DNA of 64,000 bases, from the NCBI GenBank assembly GCA_015680685.1, contig MNCI01030754.1, positions 520,981 to 584,980 of the forward strand, given 5' to 3'. The first letter of the stretch is position 1, and the number at the start of each line of letters is the position of its first letter. A program made the translations under genes and the position numbers. The notes beneath the pieces are model-generated. The model had not been told where the DNA came from, made no database searches, and was given only the letters and a program-made list of their open reading frames with translations. The stretch comes from Gnetum montanum (taxonomy: Eukaryota; Streptophyta; Gnetopsida; Gnetales; Gnetaceae). Positions 33,121 through 44,697 of the stretch are shown here, one piece after another.

Positions 33121-34080
33121 GCTTTAGAATGGTTAGCATTAGTGGCCATCTCCCCCATGATTGAGTTGGAAGGAGGAGATTCAAAATAATGAGCAAGGTT
33201 CTCCATTAATAGAGGTAGTGTTAGTACTAGCCATTTTAGACTCATGGAAAGGTTTGGTTTGCTGGATGTTGACTAATAATTTCCTATCCGGGCTTTCAGA
33301 TTTATGGATCATCATGGCCCCTAAAGGGAAAGTTTCATGAATGATATAAGGTCATTCCCACGGTGTTTGAAATTTAGCTTGTTGTGGCACATGTGTGGGA
33401 TTCCAATACAGAACCTTATCTTCTAGTTGGTATTTGACTTTCCAAATCCTTAGGTCATGACGTTGCTTGTTGAATACCTTGTGCAATTCGTTGGATGATA
33501 GGTCAACTAACCGGTTCTCATCTAGCAAGTTAAGGTTCATTAATCGCTCTTTCTGTGCTAGACTAAGGTCAAGGTTAAGGTCACATGTTGTAGATAGTGT
33601 ATGGAGCTCAGCTTGGATAGGAAGTGTTGAAAGTTTACTGTACACTAACTTGTAGGAAGAATAGCTTATAGGGAGTTTCCACGTGGAGTGGTAACTCATA
33701 TGCTTTTCCATTCAACATCGGTGTAATAGGCCCCATAAAATCAATTCCCCATATGTCAAAGGGTTCTAAGGGTTGAATCCATTATTGTGTACCCTCCATT
33801 CTAGTAGTCATTCCCACATCGCATTGGCAACACTCACAATATTGGACAAAATGATGAGCGTCCTGGAACAATGTAGGCTAATAATATCCTGCAAGAAAGA
33901 TTTTAATGGTTGTTCATCTCCTAACGTAATGACCCCCACAAGGGCCCTTATGAGTGTTTTGGAGAACTTGTAATTGATCTGCATTGGGAACACACCATTG
34001 GACTAAGCCATTAGAACATACCTTATAAAGTTGTCCATTGATTTCCATGAAACATTTGGCTCAATGAAGAAACTGTGGTT
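33121..34080 (-). pseudogene. E8 integrase with the catalytic core deleted
   Basis: C-terminal part 33711-33352 reads YHSTWKLPISYSSYKLVY, LSLAQKERLMNLNLLDEN, HKVFNKQRHDLRIWKVKY and VLYWNPTHVPQQAKF. Upstream, 33990-33705 has the HHCC region and the first catalytic Asp (IWGIDFMGP complement near 33735-33760). Comparison with E11 shows that about 342 bp between KAY and WAY are missing at about 33697, removing DNGTHF and the catalytic Glu. The join lies in short shared sequence (GCATAT) and leaves the frame shifted. Inactive. Confidence 0.75.
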
Positions 34081-34790
34081 TCTTTTTAACATCTAACCCT
34101 TGTGATGTTTCTTGTGTGAGAAGATATGTAAGAATGCTACTATAACAACTTGTATCTGTGGTTAATTGATTATTTATTACACCTGCAAAGAGGAGTTCAT
34201 CAGGGAAGCAGTCAAAAATTGGATATCTGTCCTCTTTGTTGTCCCATCATAACCAAGATAAATGATCAGCAACAACATTCTCAGTGCCCTTACGATTGAT
34301 CATCGTAAGATCGAACTCTTGTAAGATCACGAACCATCATATGATGCAAGGGCTCACCATTGGTTTATTCATTAGGAACCGAATTGCACTATGATCCGTG
34401 TGTACGAATATCTTATAATCCAATACATAGCGCCTAAATTTTTCTGGTGCAAACACCATAGCCATTAATTCTTTTTCTGTTGTGGTGTAATTGAGTTATG
34501 CACCAAAAATACTTTGACTTGGACAGTGAATGTAATAGGATCATTTTTGGTCATCTAACTATGTAAGTATGGCTCCTAAAGCAAAGTTGGATGCACAATC
34601 ATTATGTGGAATGGTCTGGACCAATCAAGAGCTTGTAGAATGGATGTTTCTACGAGCTTCTATTTCAAGGTTTGGAAAGCTAGCTCACATTCCCTAGTCC
34701 ATTCAAAGGGTACATCCTTCATCATTAATTCTACCAATGGTTTTGCAATCTTTGAAAAGTTCTTGATGAAGCGTCTATAATAGCTAGTAT
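34081..34790 (-). pseudogene. E8 RNase H region
   Basis: The minus strand reads [15 protein letters not shown], then decayed equivalents of the RNase H core and FDL-type words ahead of the DHLSRL motif near 34240-34270. Several stops and frameshifts are present. RNase H would have removed template RNA during reverse transcription. It lies between RT and integrase as in all Ty3/gypsy elements. Confidence 0.65.
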
Positions 34791-35705
34791 GTCCAAGGAA
34801 TGATCAGATTTCTTCTACAGTTTCAAGTTGACGAGTGATTCCTTGGATGATTTTAATTTTTTTGGGATCTACCTCTATCCTTGTTTGTGAGATCTTATGC
34901 CCTAACAAAATGCCTTCTTAGACCATTAAATGGCTTTTTTCCAATTAAGCCTTAAGTTGGTTTCTACACGTTGTTTTAGTACTTGCTCTAATCGATCTAA
35001 TGCTTGTTCAAAGTTTGCTTCGTAGGTGGAGAAGTCATCCATAAAGACCTCCACACCATTCCCTATTTTCTACTAAAATATACTTAGAACCAAACATTGA
35101 AATGTTGCTGGGGCATTACACAAGCCAAACAGCATCTGCTTATATGTAAATGTCCCCCAAGGACCTTGGAATGTAGTCTTGGCTTGATCTTCTAGTGCTA
35201 TTTGAATTTGATTATATCCGCTGTAACCATCCAGAAAACTATAGTAGTAATGCCCTGCAATGGTATCTAAGACTTGGTCGACGAATGGCAATGGAAAATG
35301 GTCCTTAACTGTTGCCATGTTTAGTATCCTAAAGTCTATACATACCTTCCATTTACCTTCCTTTTTAGGCACAATGACTAATAGACTAACCCATTCACTA
35401 TCAGCAATGGGCTAGCTGGACCCAGCTTTTAGAAGTTGTTCAATTTCTTCTTTAACCACTTGCTTAAGCTTTGGGTTCAGTCGCCTTTGTGATTGTCGTC
35501 AAGGCTTCATGGAGAGGTCAGTGTAAATTTTATGTTGGCATATCCTAGGATCTATTCCAATTAATTCATGATATGACCAAGAAAAGGCTTTCGACCATTT
35601 GTTTACCATTTTCAGCAATTTTTCTTTTTGTTGAGGAGTGAGCTTAACATTGATAATTATTGGTTTTCCATTCTTGAGAAATGTATATTCCATATCGGCG
35701 GGCAA
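34791..35705 (-). pseudogene. E8 reverse transcriptase
   Basis: From 35705: MEYTFLKNGKPIIINVKL, HELIGIDPRICQHKIYTDL. Then 35372-35073: KKEGKWKVCIDFRILNMATV, FLDGYSGYNQIQIA, GTFTYKQMLFGLCNAPATFQ. The catalytic FMDDFS follows at 35031-35048. These are the standard Ty3/gypsy RT motifs in order, and the FMDD box is intact. A stop after LSIF and others in the linker break the frame. The domain converts element RNA to DNA in the particle. Confidence 0.85.
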
Positions 35706-36014
35706 TGGTTTTAATTTGAGGGACTCTTGCTTAAACTCATTAAGGATTTTTAACTTTCCTCAGTTGATATTTTCGATGTCAGGACTTGGAAGTTGGCGAT
35801 GGAGTTGTTCTAATATATTTATGCTATCGATGTAGGCATAATTCAAGCTCTCAGTTGGTTCCATGCATATAGTTGAATTACTCTCTTGGTCAATTGTTAG
35901 CCACTGGGTGCCTTCCTGTATTATGGTTGCTACATATAGGCATCCTTGTATGTTAGTCACTTGTGCACACTGGTTGCATGCAGGCAAAGCAAAACATTGT
36001 ACAAATCAGGACTT

Positions 36015-36509
36015 CTACACGTAGTTGCACCCTGTGTCACTATATGCGATGCATGGAACTTTCTTCTTCTCGATCTTTCCAAGCATATTTTCTTTTGAGA
36101 TTTCTACGAAAAGATCACGTGTTCCTAGGTATGCATCAATTGTGCTTAGCCATGCTCTTCCCATTATGATTGGGAAGTCCCCCTTATAGTTGTTAACTTG
36201 AATCACTAGGAAATAGGCTAGATACGACCACCCACAAATAGTGGTAACGATGTCCTCCACTAGTCCTAATGGAATAATGATGGACTAGTCAACCAACTCT
36301 AAATAAATATTACCCTTTTTTAGTGGAGGCAGGTTCCAGGCTTTATACATTTCTTGAGAGATTAAGTTAACACCAGAACCTGAATCCAAAAGAGCTTTGC
36401 AAGGCTCATTCCCAGAAATTTGCAAATATATAAGAGGACTTCCAAGATTAGAGAATTTCCTAGGAAGATGACTAGCTTGAATCCACTCAGTAATGGCATG
36501 GGTTAGCAT
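36015..36509 (-). pseudogene. E8 protease
   Basis: Reads MLTHAITEWIQASHLPRKFS, then ALLDSGSGVNLIS with the catalytic DSG at 36378-36386. MYKAWNLPPLKKGN, VTTICGWSYLAYFLVIQV, FPIIMGRAWLSTIDAYLG and VPCIAYSDTGCNYV follow. One in-frame stop lies at 36285-36287 between two open stretches. The DSG triad is intact, unlike E7. The protease is retropepsin-like and works as a dimer. A linker leads on to RT between about 35706 and 36014. Confidence 0.85.
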
Positions 36510-37480
36510 GACAGTATGTGTTGGGCGCGGTCTCTGGTTCGAAGGAAGTTCCGAAGCTTCGAACGATGATGGTAAGGCATGGAAAATTAACCACTTGTGG
36601 CTATAAGGACTTGGTTGGACTATTGGTTTTAAAGAAAGGTCTTTTCTTTGATCAATTGTCTAAACCAATAGTAGGTTAAGGATTGATAGCCCTTCTAGCG
36701 TTATGTTGCTACGGATGGGCAGAAAGCTCACCCTACATAGTTGGAGTAGGTGGAAATGGAGCTAAGGGTGGAAGAGGTGTAGTCAGATGAGAAGGATAGT
36801 TTATTTGTGGAACATCACCCCTATGAGAAGGGGTTCTATAGTACTCATGGATTTGGTAGTGAGGATGAGGAGTGACGTGACTAGTGGAGTCATGTGGAGA
36901 GATCAGCTATTGTACGTAATACCCATAAGGGTCCAGTTGATAGTAAGGGTATTGTTGACGTGGTAATGGCATTCCCCATGATTATGGGTGTTGCCATTGT
37001 TGATATTGTTCATTTGGTTGTAGCGAAGTTCCACTTGGATAATATGTCAAGGGTTGGTAGAACTACCTTGGATTACCTTGAGGATAAGGTAACCTTTAGG
37101 ATGTTTGTCGTCTGTTTAATCATGGGTTTAGTGCATACACCCTAGACTCTTGCAGATGTGACACTATTGGGAAACATCCTTTAGGATGGTCATATTGGCA
37201 TATCTCACACCCATTTTCATTGTTTGTATGTGAATCCACAACCTCCTCAATGATGGCAACTTTTCCCTTATCCTTATTATGTGCATATTTAGCTTCTTTC
37301 TTTTTCCTTTTCTCTCGGTCACTACCATGCTCTCTAGACTCCTCTACTATTTTTAAAATAGTTTGAAATTTATCATCTATGGAATTCCACATTTGATCTA
37401 CATTTGCCGATATTTCTGATGCAAATTTTTGAATGGGTAAAGTCTTCCTATTCACCATCTCTTCAAGTGGTGACTCTTCT
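36510..37480 (-). pseudogene. E8 gag C-terminal part with zinc knuckle
   Basis: 37458-37120 is open and includes a charged stretch (SREHGSDREKRKKKEAKYAH), EVVDSHTNNENG and the zinc knuckle CEICQYDHPKGC at 37174-37209. The pattern is CX2CX3HX3C, shorter than the usual CX2CX4HX4C. The proline/tyrosine-rich tail follows down to about 36520 with stops. The knuckle would bind element RNA for packaging. Confidence 0.8.
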
Positions 37481-39005
37481 TCATCTTCACAAAATCTAAC
37501 TTCCTTCTTTCAGAGGGAAGGATCTTTGTTATATTCCTCTACACTTCCTCTTTTCCTTAACTCACCTTCCTCTTTGGCAACTTTCTCCAACAATCTTTGT
37601 ATCTGATGGGCTCTAATCTCATATAACCTTCCTTGGACATAAGTCCCAAGGGTTCTTCGCGTCTCGTACCTAAGCCCATCTACAAGATGGCATAGTTTTT
37701 CCCTTTGCGAGTAACGATGTAATAATGCATAATATGGGACCACAGTAGCATCCAAGGGTTCATTTCTTCCTTATTTCCATCCTTGGATTTGCTTATGCAA
37801 GTTGGATACTTGGGAGTACGTTTGATACTTATCGTTGAACAGCTCCAACATGGTACTCCATTGACAAATGGATTTTAGTTCTAATGATTGGTACCAGATT
37901 TCTACTTCCTTGATCAATGTTCATGGAAAAAAATTTAGTTTTTGCCACTCATTTTCTATATTTTTCAAGGCACATGCATCGTGAATGCTTGTAGATGGTT
38001 TTGAGGATCAGCATTGTATCCCCCTTCAAATCGTGGGATGTTGTTCATATCTAGTCATTTGATCCTACTATGCTTTTGGTGCCTTGTTGGAATCCTAATA
38101 GCCTCTATTATGTATTACATACTTCATGTGGTGAGTAGGGGTTCATCACGATCATACTATCTATGGTGTCTATGATGCCTATGTTGTTCCCTACTCTCCC
38201 TTCTTTCCTGATGTATTTCTTTGGAATGCCCTCGTCCCCTTTCTTGACTATTTTCTCTATGATCTCTATTTCGCTTACCATTGTCCTCACACTCTTTCCC
38301 TTTGCGACTATGTTCAGATCCTAAAGGAGAGGGGGGAGGAGATGATGGAGGTGAAGAGGAAGGAGGACTGGCACTGTGATGGTGTCTGTCACTTTCTCTT
38401 CTGTGGTTGTAGCCTCGGTCGCGGTTATGATTAGAATGTCCATCGTTGGCATGTGTCTATGTTCCTTTTTTAGACCTTTTGTGTCCATTGGTATCAGAAC
38501 TTGGGTTATGAACGGTTGAGTGAAAATTTTGATACACAACTCCTTGACCGAAGTTAATGAGAGGAACATTGTTATGTGGAAAACCTTCCAAGGCAGGTTC
38601 ACCACCCTCGTTTTCACATATGACATACGGGAGATCCTGAGACCACTTTCCCTTAATAGATTTGTAATGTCTCTCCTGTTGTAGGTCCCTTTGACGTTGT
38701 GCCTCTGTGGGTCGATAATCTTTTGAATCTTTTTCATGCACAACATACTCCAATTGTAAGTGTTGCATACCAATTCGTGTGAGAGCACGAAGAAGCATGC
38801 TTGGGATTGAGTGATCAAGGGGTAATACTATGTTACCTTCTAAATCCCATCAACACAATTATTCATCTTGGTGGAGGATAAAGGTAAAGTCTGGTATATA
38901 CTCATCAGGATGAATGTATAGCAGATTATCCTATACACTCCACCTCCGATTGTTCATGGTGTCAGACCTAGGTGGTGAAGCACTCTCATAAGAAGAAGGA
39001 GACAT
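37481..39005 (-). pseudogene. E8 gag N-terminal and capsid-like part
   Basis: Starts at 39005 (ATGTCTCCTTCTTCTTATG on the minus strand, MSPSSYESASPPRSDTMNN). IPDFTFILHQDE and MLLRALTRIGMQHLQLEYVV (38798) follow, then a His/Ser/Arg-rich low-complexity region (about 38460-38290) and the capsid-like core. 37755-37510 reads MDATVVPYYALLHRYSQREK, then LVDGLRYETRRTLGTYVQGR and KVAKEEGELRKRGSVEEYN. Stops and frameshifts are frequent around 37800-38300. Confidence 0.8.
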
Positions 39006-39122
39006 GATTGATTATTCAATGTGCAATACTCTCTTTTTGATGATTGTAAAATAACTAACCCTAAGGGTTCGTTCCAATGATGGAAAGATTTCCTAAGTTC
39101 TAATTAGCGCACAAACAACAAA

Positions 39123-39142
39123 GTCCCCGACAATGGTGCCAA
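39123..39142 (-). other. E8 primer-binding site
   Basis: The minus strand reads TTGGCACCATTGTCGGGGAC directly after the LTR end; from the second base it matches the tRNA-Asp-type PBS with three transitions. Confidence 0.75.
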
Positions 39143-39940
39143 TGATGAACAGTGAGATACCCCTATGCCCAACCATACAAATACAAGCGTTCACACACAA
39201 TCCGATCAAACTCCAAGGACTAAGTGCTTATGCGCCTTCACATAACAAGGGTGGGTTATGCAATCGTTGTCTTCCCAATCTTACTTGTACAGCACGATTG
39301 TATGATTAAGTAAACCTGAGGTATGTGATTTTTATGGTTTTTTATGTTTTATTTTCCCAGTGCTTAAAGTGGAGAGATGAAATAAGTGAGTAACTAATTT
39401 AATTTAACTAATCAACTATGCTCTAGCTAGTCCTAACACCAGCATCCATTTCCACTTGTCGGACACATCTTGAACTAATGTAACACTACTGGGATTACCA
39501 AATGCTAGTCATTACTGGGTTACCAAGTGTTCCATGTATGCTCGAAGTGGTTGTATTGAGTGTGCTTACTTGTTGAAGATTAATAACTCTATAAAAACAA
39601 CATCAATTAACTAATGAAAGCATGAACTAACTATAAATAACATTAAATGTAATAAATAAGCTATTTTGAATGTTGCAAGGTTTATCACAAAGTTTGTCTT
39701 TATTTCCAGACACAAGGTATGCTCAGGTACACAATGCTCAAATAAATATCTGTTCACTTTATGACTCCTATTGTGAGCACTCAGAAATAATTTTAACTCT
39801 AGAAAGAAAAAACTGCAAGAGTTTGAGTAAGGGACTAAGAAACTAACTGCCAAACCAAGTGTCCCGATCTCTTATTTATAGGCAATGAGACAGGTTCCTA
39901 TATCGGGTGTCCAATATCGCGATCTCGATATCGTGACTCA
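39143..39940 (-). repeat. E8 5' LTR
   Basis: On the plus strand it begins TGATGAACAGTGAGATACCCC and ends near CGTGACTCA. Its U3 (39895-39940) contains GATATC-like motifs (CCAATATCGCGATCTCGATATCG) next to the complement of TATAAATA (CTTATTTATAGG, 39870-39881), as in E7. The outer end is decayed, so 39940 is approximate. 39941-39994 is an AT-rich spacer with nothing recognisable. Confidence 0.75.
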
Positions 39941-40696
39941 TTAGATATAAAAATCTAAAACTCTATTACTTGTTATTTGATACAATTACAATGGTGATGA
40001 AACATCATGTGTCGAGTAACTACGTTGACACTTTGTAGCCCAAAGCCTATATAAATGTGTACATCATCCACATTTAGGGAATTTTAGTTAGTAGTGTAGC
40101 AGAGCTCTTGTAGTTTTCTTCTATAGGACATAGTTAAATTTTCCTCTAAGTACCCACAATATGGATTTAATTGATTGTAAAAAATTTTATTCAAGTGCAA
40201 GATGTACCTAGATACTTCTACATGATGGCAATAAAATTAAGATTTCTTCTTTCAATTACAGCACTTAGATAAGAATTTAGTTTATTTTTTAGCACTTTAC
40301 TTTATATGCACTTTGCTTTCTTGCACTTAGGAATTTAATATTTTGTTCCGTAGTAACATGAGTGTGATGACTTTGAGCATAATATAATAATGCTTTGTAA
40401 TCCCAATAGTGAATACTTGGTACACCTAGTAGTAAACACTTTGTAACCTAGCAATGTTAGCATAGGTTTAGGATTTGTATAGAAAGTGGCAATGGATGCT
40501 CTACATTTGGGATAGCTTAGATTATCTTTAATTTCATTGATTAGTTAGCATTTAATCTTTTAATAATTTTATCATTTTAATAATTTTAAATGATATAAAA
40601 TAATAACATAAACATAAAAATTTTATGCCTCAATTATACTTAATCATACCAATCAAATTAACAGAAGTGGTGATTAGGAAGACAATGACAAGCAAT

Positions 40697-42222
40697 TGTT
40701 GACTTTTTTGGTGTGTCAAAGCCTTGAAAATGGAGAACTTATCAAAATGTTTTATGAGACTCTTGCAGGCCTAAGAGAGATGACTTGGTCACATCTAGGA
40801 GACTAAGAAGAGAGTAAGAAATGATAATTTGAAATGCTAGATTTCAAGAGAACATGCAAGGAATTGGAGAAGATCATGAGGATAAGAAATGTTCCAAATT
40901 CAAGAGAATACATCTCACAACTTATCAAGATGTTTCTAGCTAATAGGAGATGTCTTTGCTAAGATCTTAGGTCTTAGGAAAGATGTCTTAGATAAAAAGG
41001 AGATGTCTCGTATCTTCATAAGACATCTCGTATCAAGAAAATGTGTCTCCTTTATGATGTCTTACTTTTCAAGGAGACGTCTCACCTATGCATAAGACAT
41101 CTTGAGCCCAAATAAGATGTCTCTCTTCCAAGTAAGAAAAATTAGTAAAATGTCTTAAGCCATGAGTAAGATGTCTCAAGTAGTCATTTCTAGCCATTGC
41201 ATGGATTCCAATGGGCAAATGGAGGGGAACAACCCTATAAAGAGAGGACATACTCAAGAGGCAAATGCAAGTATTGTGCAAGACATGTGAGCAAGCATTA
41301 GATAAGCAATTGAGAAAGCATTGTACATACACTAGTGTATTCAAGAAACTAAATTTCTCTATCTTTAGAAGTGTTTTGTATTGAGCCTAAAAGGAAAAAA
41401 TTTGAAGAATTAGTTCAATTCTTTCTTAATTCTAATCTTTTGTAAGCCCTGAGGTGTTGGATCTGCTTTTTGAGGCAAGGAATCCTTTATAAGACTTGAA
41501 ATCTTATAGGAACCCTAAGGAGTTAGATGTGTTTCTTGAGAGAAAACCTCCCTTATAGAGCTTGAGAGCTAGTGGAGACTTGAGGGTCTAATTACCCTAA
41601 TGGGTAAGGTGTGTTTCTTGACGAAAAACATCCATTGTGAAGCTAAAGAGCTTCTCAAGACTAAAGGATCTATTATAATAAAAGCCTTGTAAAGGTTGTG
41701 GTTTCCTTGAAACCACATTTTGACGAACAAAGTCTAGAAGTATGCAAGGATTCTACCCTTTGAGTGTGGAAGTACCCAAGTTGGGGAACCACATAAAATC
41801 TGCTATGCAAAAGTTGAACATTTTGTGAAGTGAACTTATTCATCTTCTNTTAGATGTGTTTCACCTAAGGAGTTAGATGTGTTTCTTGAGAGAAAACCTC
41901 CCTTATAGAGCTTGAGAGCTAGTGGAGACTTGAGGGTCTAATTACCCTAATGGGTAGGGTGTGTTTCTTGAGGAAAAACATCCATTGTGAAGCTAAAGAG
42001 CTTCTCAAGAATAAAGGATCTATTATAATAAAAGCCTTGTAAAGGTTGTGGTTTCCTTGAAACCACATTTTGATGAACAAAGTCTAGAAGTATGCAAGGA
42101 TTCTACCCTTTGAGTGTGGAAGTACCCAAGTTGGGGAACCACATAAAATCTACTATGCAAAAGTTGAACATTTTGTGAAGTGAACTTATTCATCTTCTCT
42201 AAGTTCTTGATCTTTAGCAACA
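40697..42222 (+). mobile_element. LTR-like insertion in the E9 LTR (copia-like ends)
   Basis: Begins TGTTGACTTTTTTGG and ends CTTTAGCAACA, giving TGTTG...CAACA ends, common for copia LTRs. Upstream are many AGATGTCT/AGACATCT motifs (40940-41170), then a probable promoter and leader (TATAAAGAGAGG at 41236-41247). No coding region. No clear 5 bp duplication is visible. The true length is about 1.18 kb if the internal 335 bp duplication is an assembly effect. Confidence 0.55.
41514..42198. repeat. 335 bp direct duplication separated by a single N
   Basis: 41514-41848 and 41864-42198 are nearly identical (about five differences noted, for example GGGTAAGG/GGGTAGGG). The unit boundary carries a single N at 41849. 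A single N is also used at the two artefactual boundaries in E7. Overlapping contig ends or two alleles joined in tandem are more likely than a true tandem duplication. Confidence 0.7.
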
Positions 42223-42344
42223 TAATGACCTAATTGTCTAAAGTACTAGATGTCTAAAGGATCCACAGAATTTAACTAGATCAAGTGTACACACTTGTGA
42301 TTTAGATGGTTGGGCGTAGGGGACACTTGCCACTCATCAAAAAG

Positions 42345-44250
42345 TTTGATAACTTAACTTTCTAATAAAAGTAATGCATATGGAACTTGATATTTCACCT
42401 TGAATTCATCCAATAAGAACTATTTTTGAACTTTGTTAATTTTTTTCTATGATTCTTGATTAAAACTTAGGCCCCACAGCACACATCTATACACCACTAT
42501 AGTTTGGATAATTGTTTGAAAAAAGATATTTTTCAACTGTCCAAGTTCAAATATTGTGATTACTACATTTTCTCTTCATTGTATAGAAAGCCTTCCATCC
42601 ATTTGCAACTCATTATGATATATAATGCTTCAACCTATAATTTTAAGAGCTTTGTACTCCAAATAAATATTCACAATCTCAAATCTTTTCTTATTTAGCT
42701 AGAAGTTTAATCTCTCTCATTGATTTTACAAAATAGTAATTTTTTTCAACATACATCTTTATTTTTAACCTTGTTTTTGAATTTTCTCTTAGTGCTACAT
42801 CTTCTACATAAAATTAATAGTCATATTGATGATTTTTTCACTTTAATATCATGATTTATAGATACTTCTTTAATCCACTCATTTAGTTCATTAATAAAAA
42901 TGCTAAATAAGTTTGGTAAAAGAGGACAACCTTGCTTCACTCCTATATTACTGTAAAACTAACAAAAGATTGTAGTTTCTTTGCCTATTAATTTAAGATT
43001 TATTTCTGTGTAAATCTAGCTTTGCATTATATGTTGCATCTCATGGGTGAAATTAACAAAAAGAAAGGACTATAGGGCATTCTGAAAAATCTTTAACCAA
43101 ATATATTATTAGGCTTTTGCTCATCTACCAATCCTCTTAAGACCCCACTTGGACCCTGGTTGATGAGATGAGTATTGTGGCTCTAAGTGATGATTCTTAA
43201 TCTTCAACCAAATATATTATTTATACTCATTAATTTTTTCTACCTTAATTAGATTTTAAAGCCTTTTTTTGAAAATACAAGATAATTCTCTTGATGACCT
43301 TCTCTATTTATGAAATCTAACACTTGCTACCTTTATTTTACTAAAACTAGGTAAATCAAAATTTTCATAATCTTCTTCTTGCCACACTTCAACTACTCCA
43401 AAATTATTAAAATTTTTTAAAAACTCAATAATATATAATTTAATCATTTTAGTGGCAATGCCATTATTTATGTTCAAGAATTCATAATGCAAACTGCTTA
43501 AGCATTTTTAAAAAATTCCCTATCTTTAATTAGTGTAATATAATCTACATTTAGAAAAGCTATATTACCCTCTTCTTATGTTGCTTTTACTTTTCTCCAT
43601 TCTTCTATATTCTTTACAAGCTCTTATTTCATAAGATCTTTATTTATCCATATTTTTTCTTCTTTCAAGTTGCTATAATTATACTAAAATTTTTCTCAAG
43701 TAGTTGAATCACTAAATTTTGAAGTAAGATGATGTGGTTTATCACCTTTGAATCTTGTGGGATAAGCATGCAAGATGTGAAGATGCATTGTTTTTGTTAT
43801 AATATCATGAATAATGTTTTTCAAATTATTTTGTTGTTTGCACTTTTAGGAACTCCAAAAAATTGGTGATTTTAAGCTTTTTTTATTTTTATTTTTTTCT
43901 TCTTGTTCCTTCACTAAATCACATAAACCTTCAACACATTAAGGAATTGCTTTAACAATGATTTCTTCCTTTATAATCATATCATATATAGTTTCTTGAA
44001 TTGATTTAGAGTTCAAAGTTTGACTCATTTTTTTTTCTTTGCGAGCCATTCTATTATCATTTGTTATTGTGCTATCATAGCTTCTAATTAATAAAACATC
44101 ACTTCTTGCTTTACAACTATAATGTTCATAGTATGAATGAGATTTTCAAACTCACTATGATCTTGATCCATCATTACTATCTATTTTCTCATTAATGTCT
44201 TTTATTTTTCTTGGATTTCTTTCTATTTTTGTATCCATTTAGACACCATG
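42345..44250 (-). mobile_element. LINE-2: second RTE-type element, internally deleted
   Basis: The minus strand carries NIGVKQGCPLLPNLFSIFIN and ELNEWIKEV (about 42990-42860), better preserved than in LINE-1. Farther upstream come KEEKIWINKDLMK and NVDYITLIKDREFFKNA (about 43640-43510), matching 21030-21190 of LINE-1. The part between (LINE-1 21500-22880) is missing. The 3' end is cut off at the E9 LTR. 43830-44250 extends beyond LINE-1 and has coding-like words (MARKEKKMSQTLNSKSIQET), perhaps the upstream ORF; its function is not recognised. Confidence 0.7.
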
Positions 44251-44697
44251 TAACACTTTGGTATTTTAGATTATAGAACCTATGCTTTTTTTTTATTAAG
44301 ATTTATATTTTGTTGTTTAATGTTATATTGTACCTTATTAATGTATGTTAATATCCCTTCTTTTATGATATTAAGACTAGAATTTGAGACTTTTTAATTG
44401 ATATACATCTTAAGGTTTGGACTCTTAACTCTTTGCTTCCATGTAATACATTGGTATTTTATTAATTCTTTTATCTTTTATATTTATTTAGATTTATTTT
44501 CTAATTATCTTTACTAAGTCTTATTGCTCCTAACTGGGAATAAACTAGAATGATGGTGGTAGCCCATTACTAGTACTTTAAGAATGAAAACCTGAAAAGG
44601 TATTCCTAAAACCATTAGGCTTTTTCTTTAGACTCTCTCTTCAATTATCTAATTTACTCTAAATTTTTTTAATATTATTATTTATTTTTTTAGGGTT
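44251..44697. other. AT-rich spacer
   Basis: No gene. Repeated phrases such as TGTAACACTTTGGTATTTTA (44250-44269) and ATGTAATACATTGGTATTTTATT (about 44440-44462) hint at old repeat DNA, but no boundaries can be set. Confidence 0.4.

Larger units (their letters stand above)
31281..39940 (-). mobile_element. E8: reverse gypsy copy with most of gag-pol
   Basis: Reading leftwards: LTR (39940-39143), PBS (39142-39123), gag from 39005, protease, RT, RNase H, integrase with an internal deletion, then the 3' region to 31281. The 3' LTR is missing, lost at the junction with E7. The domain order is that of Ty3/gypsy. RT keeps FMDD, protease keeps DSG, and integrase lacks the second Asp and the Glu. 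Confidence 0.85.
39995..42339 (+). mobile_element. E9: gypsy LTR interrupted by another LTR-like insertion
   Basis: Starts TGATGAAACATCATGTG and ends GCCACTCATCA. 39995-40696 and 42223-42339 together match the LTR of E6 (19947-20817). No PBS follows and no polypurine tract precedes it, so it is a solo or truncated LTR. The middle (40697-42222) is a separate insertion. Confidence 0.75.
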
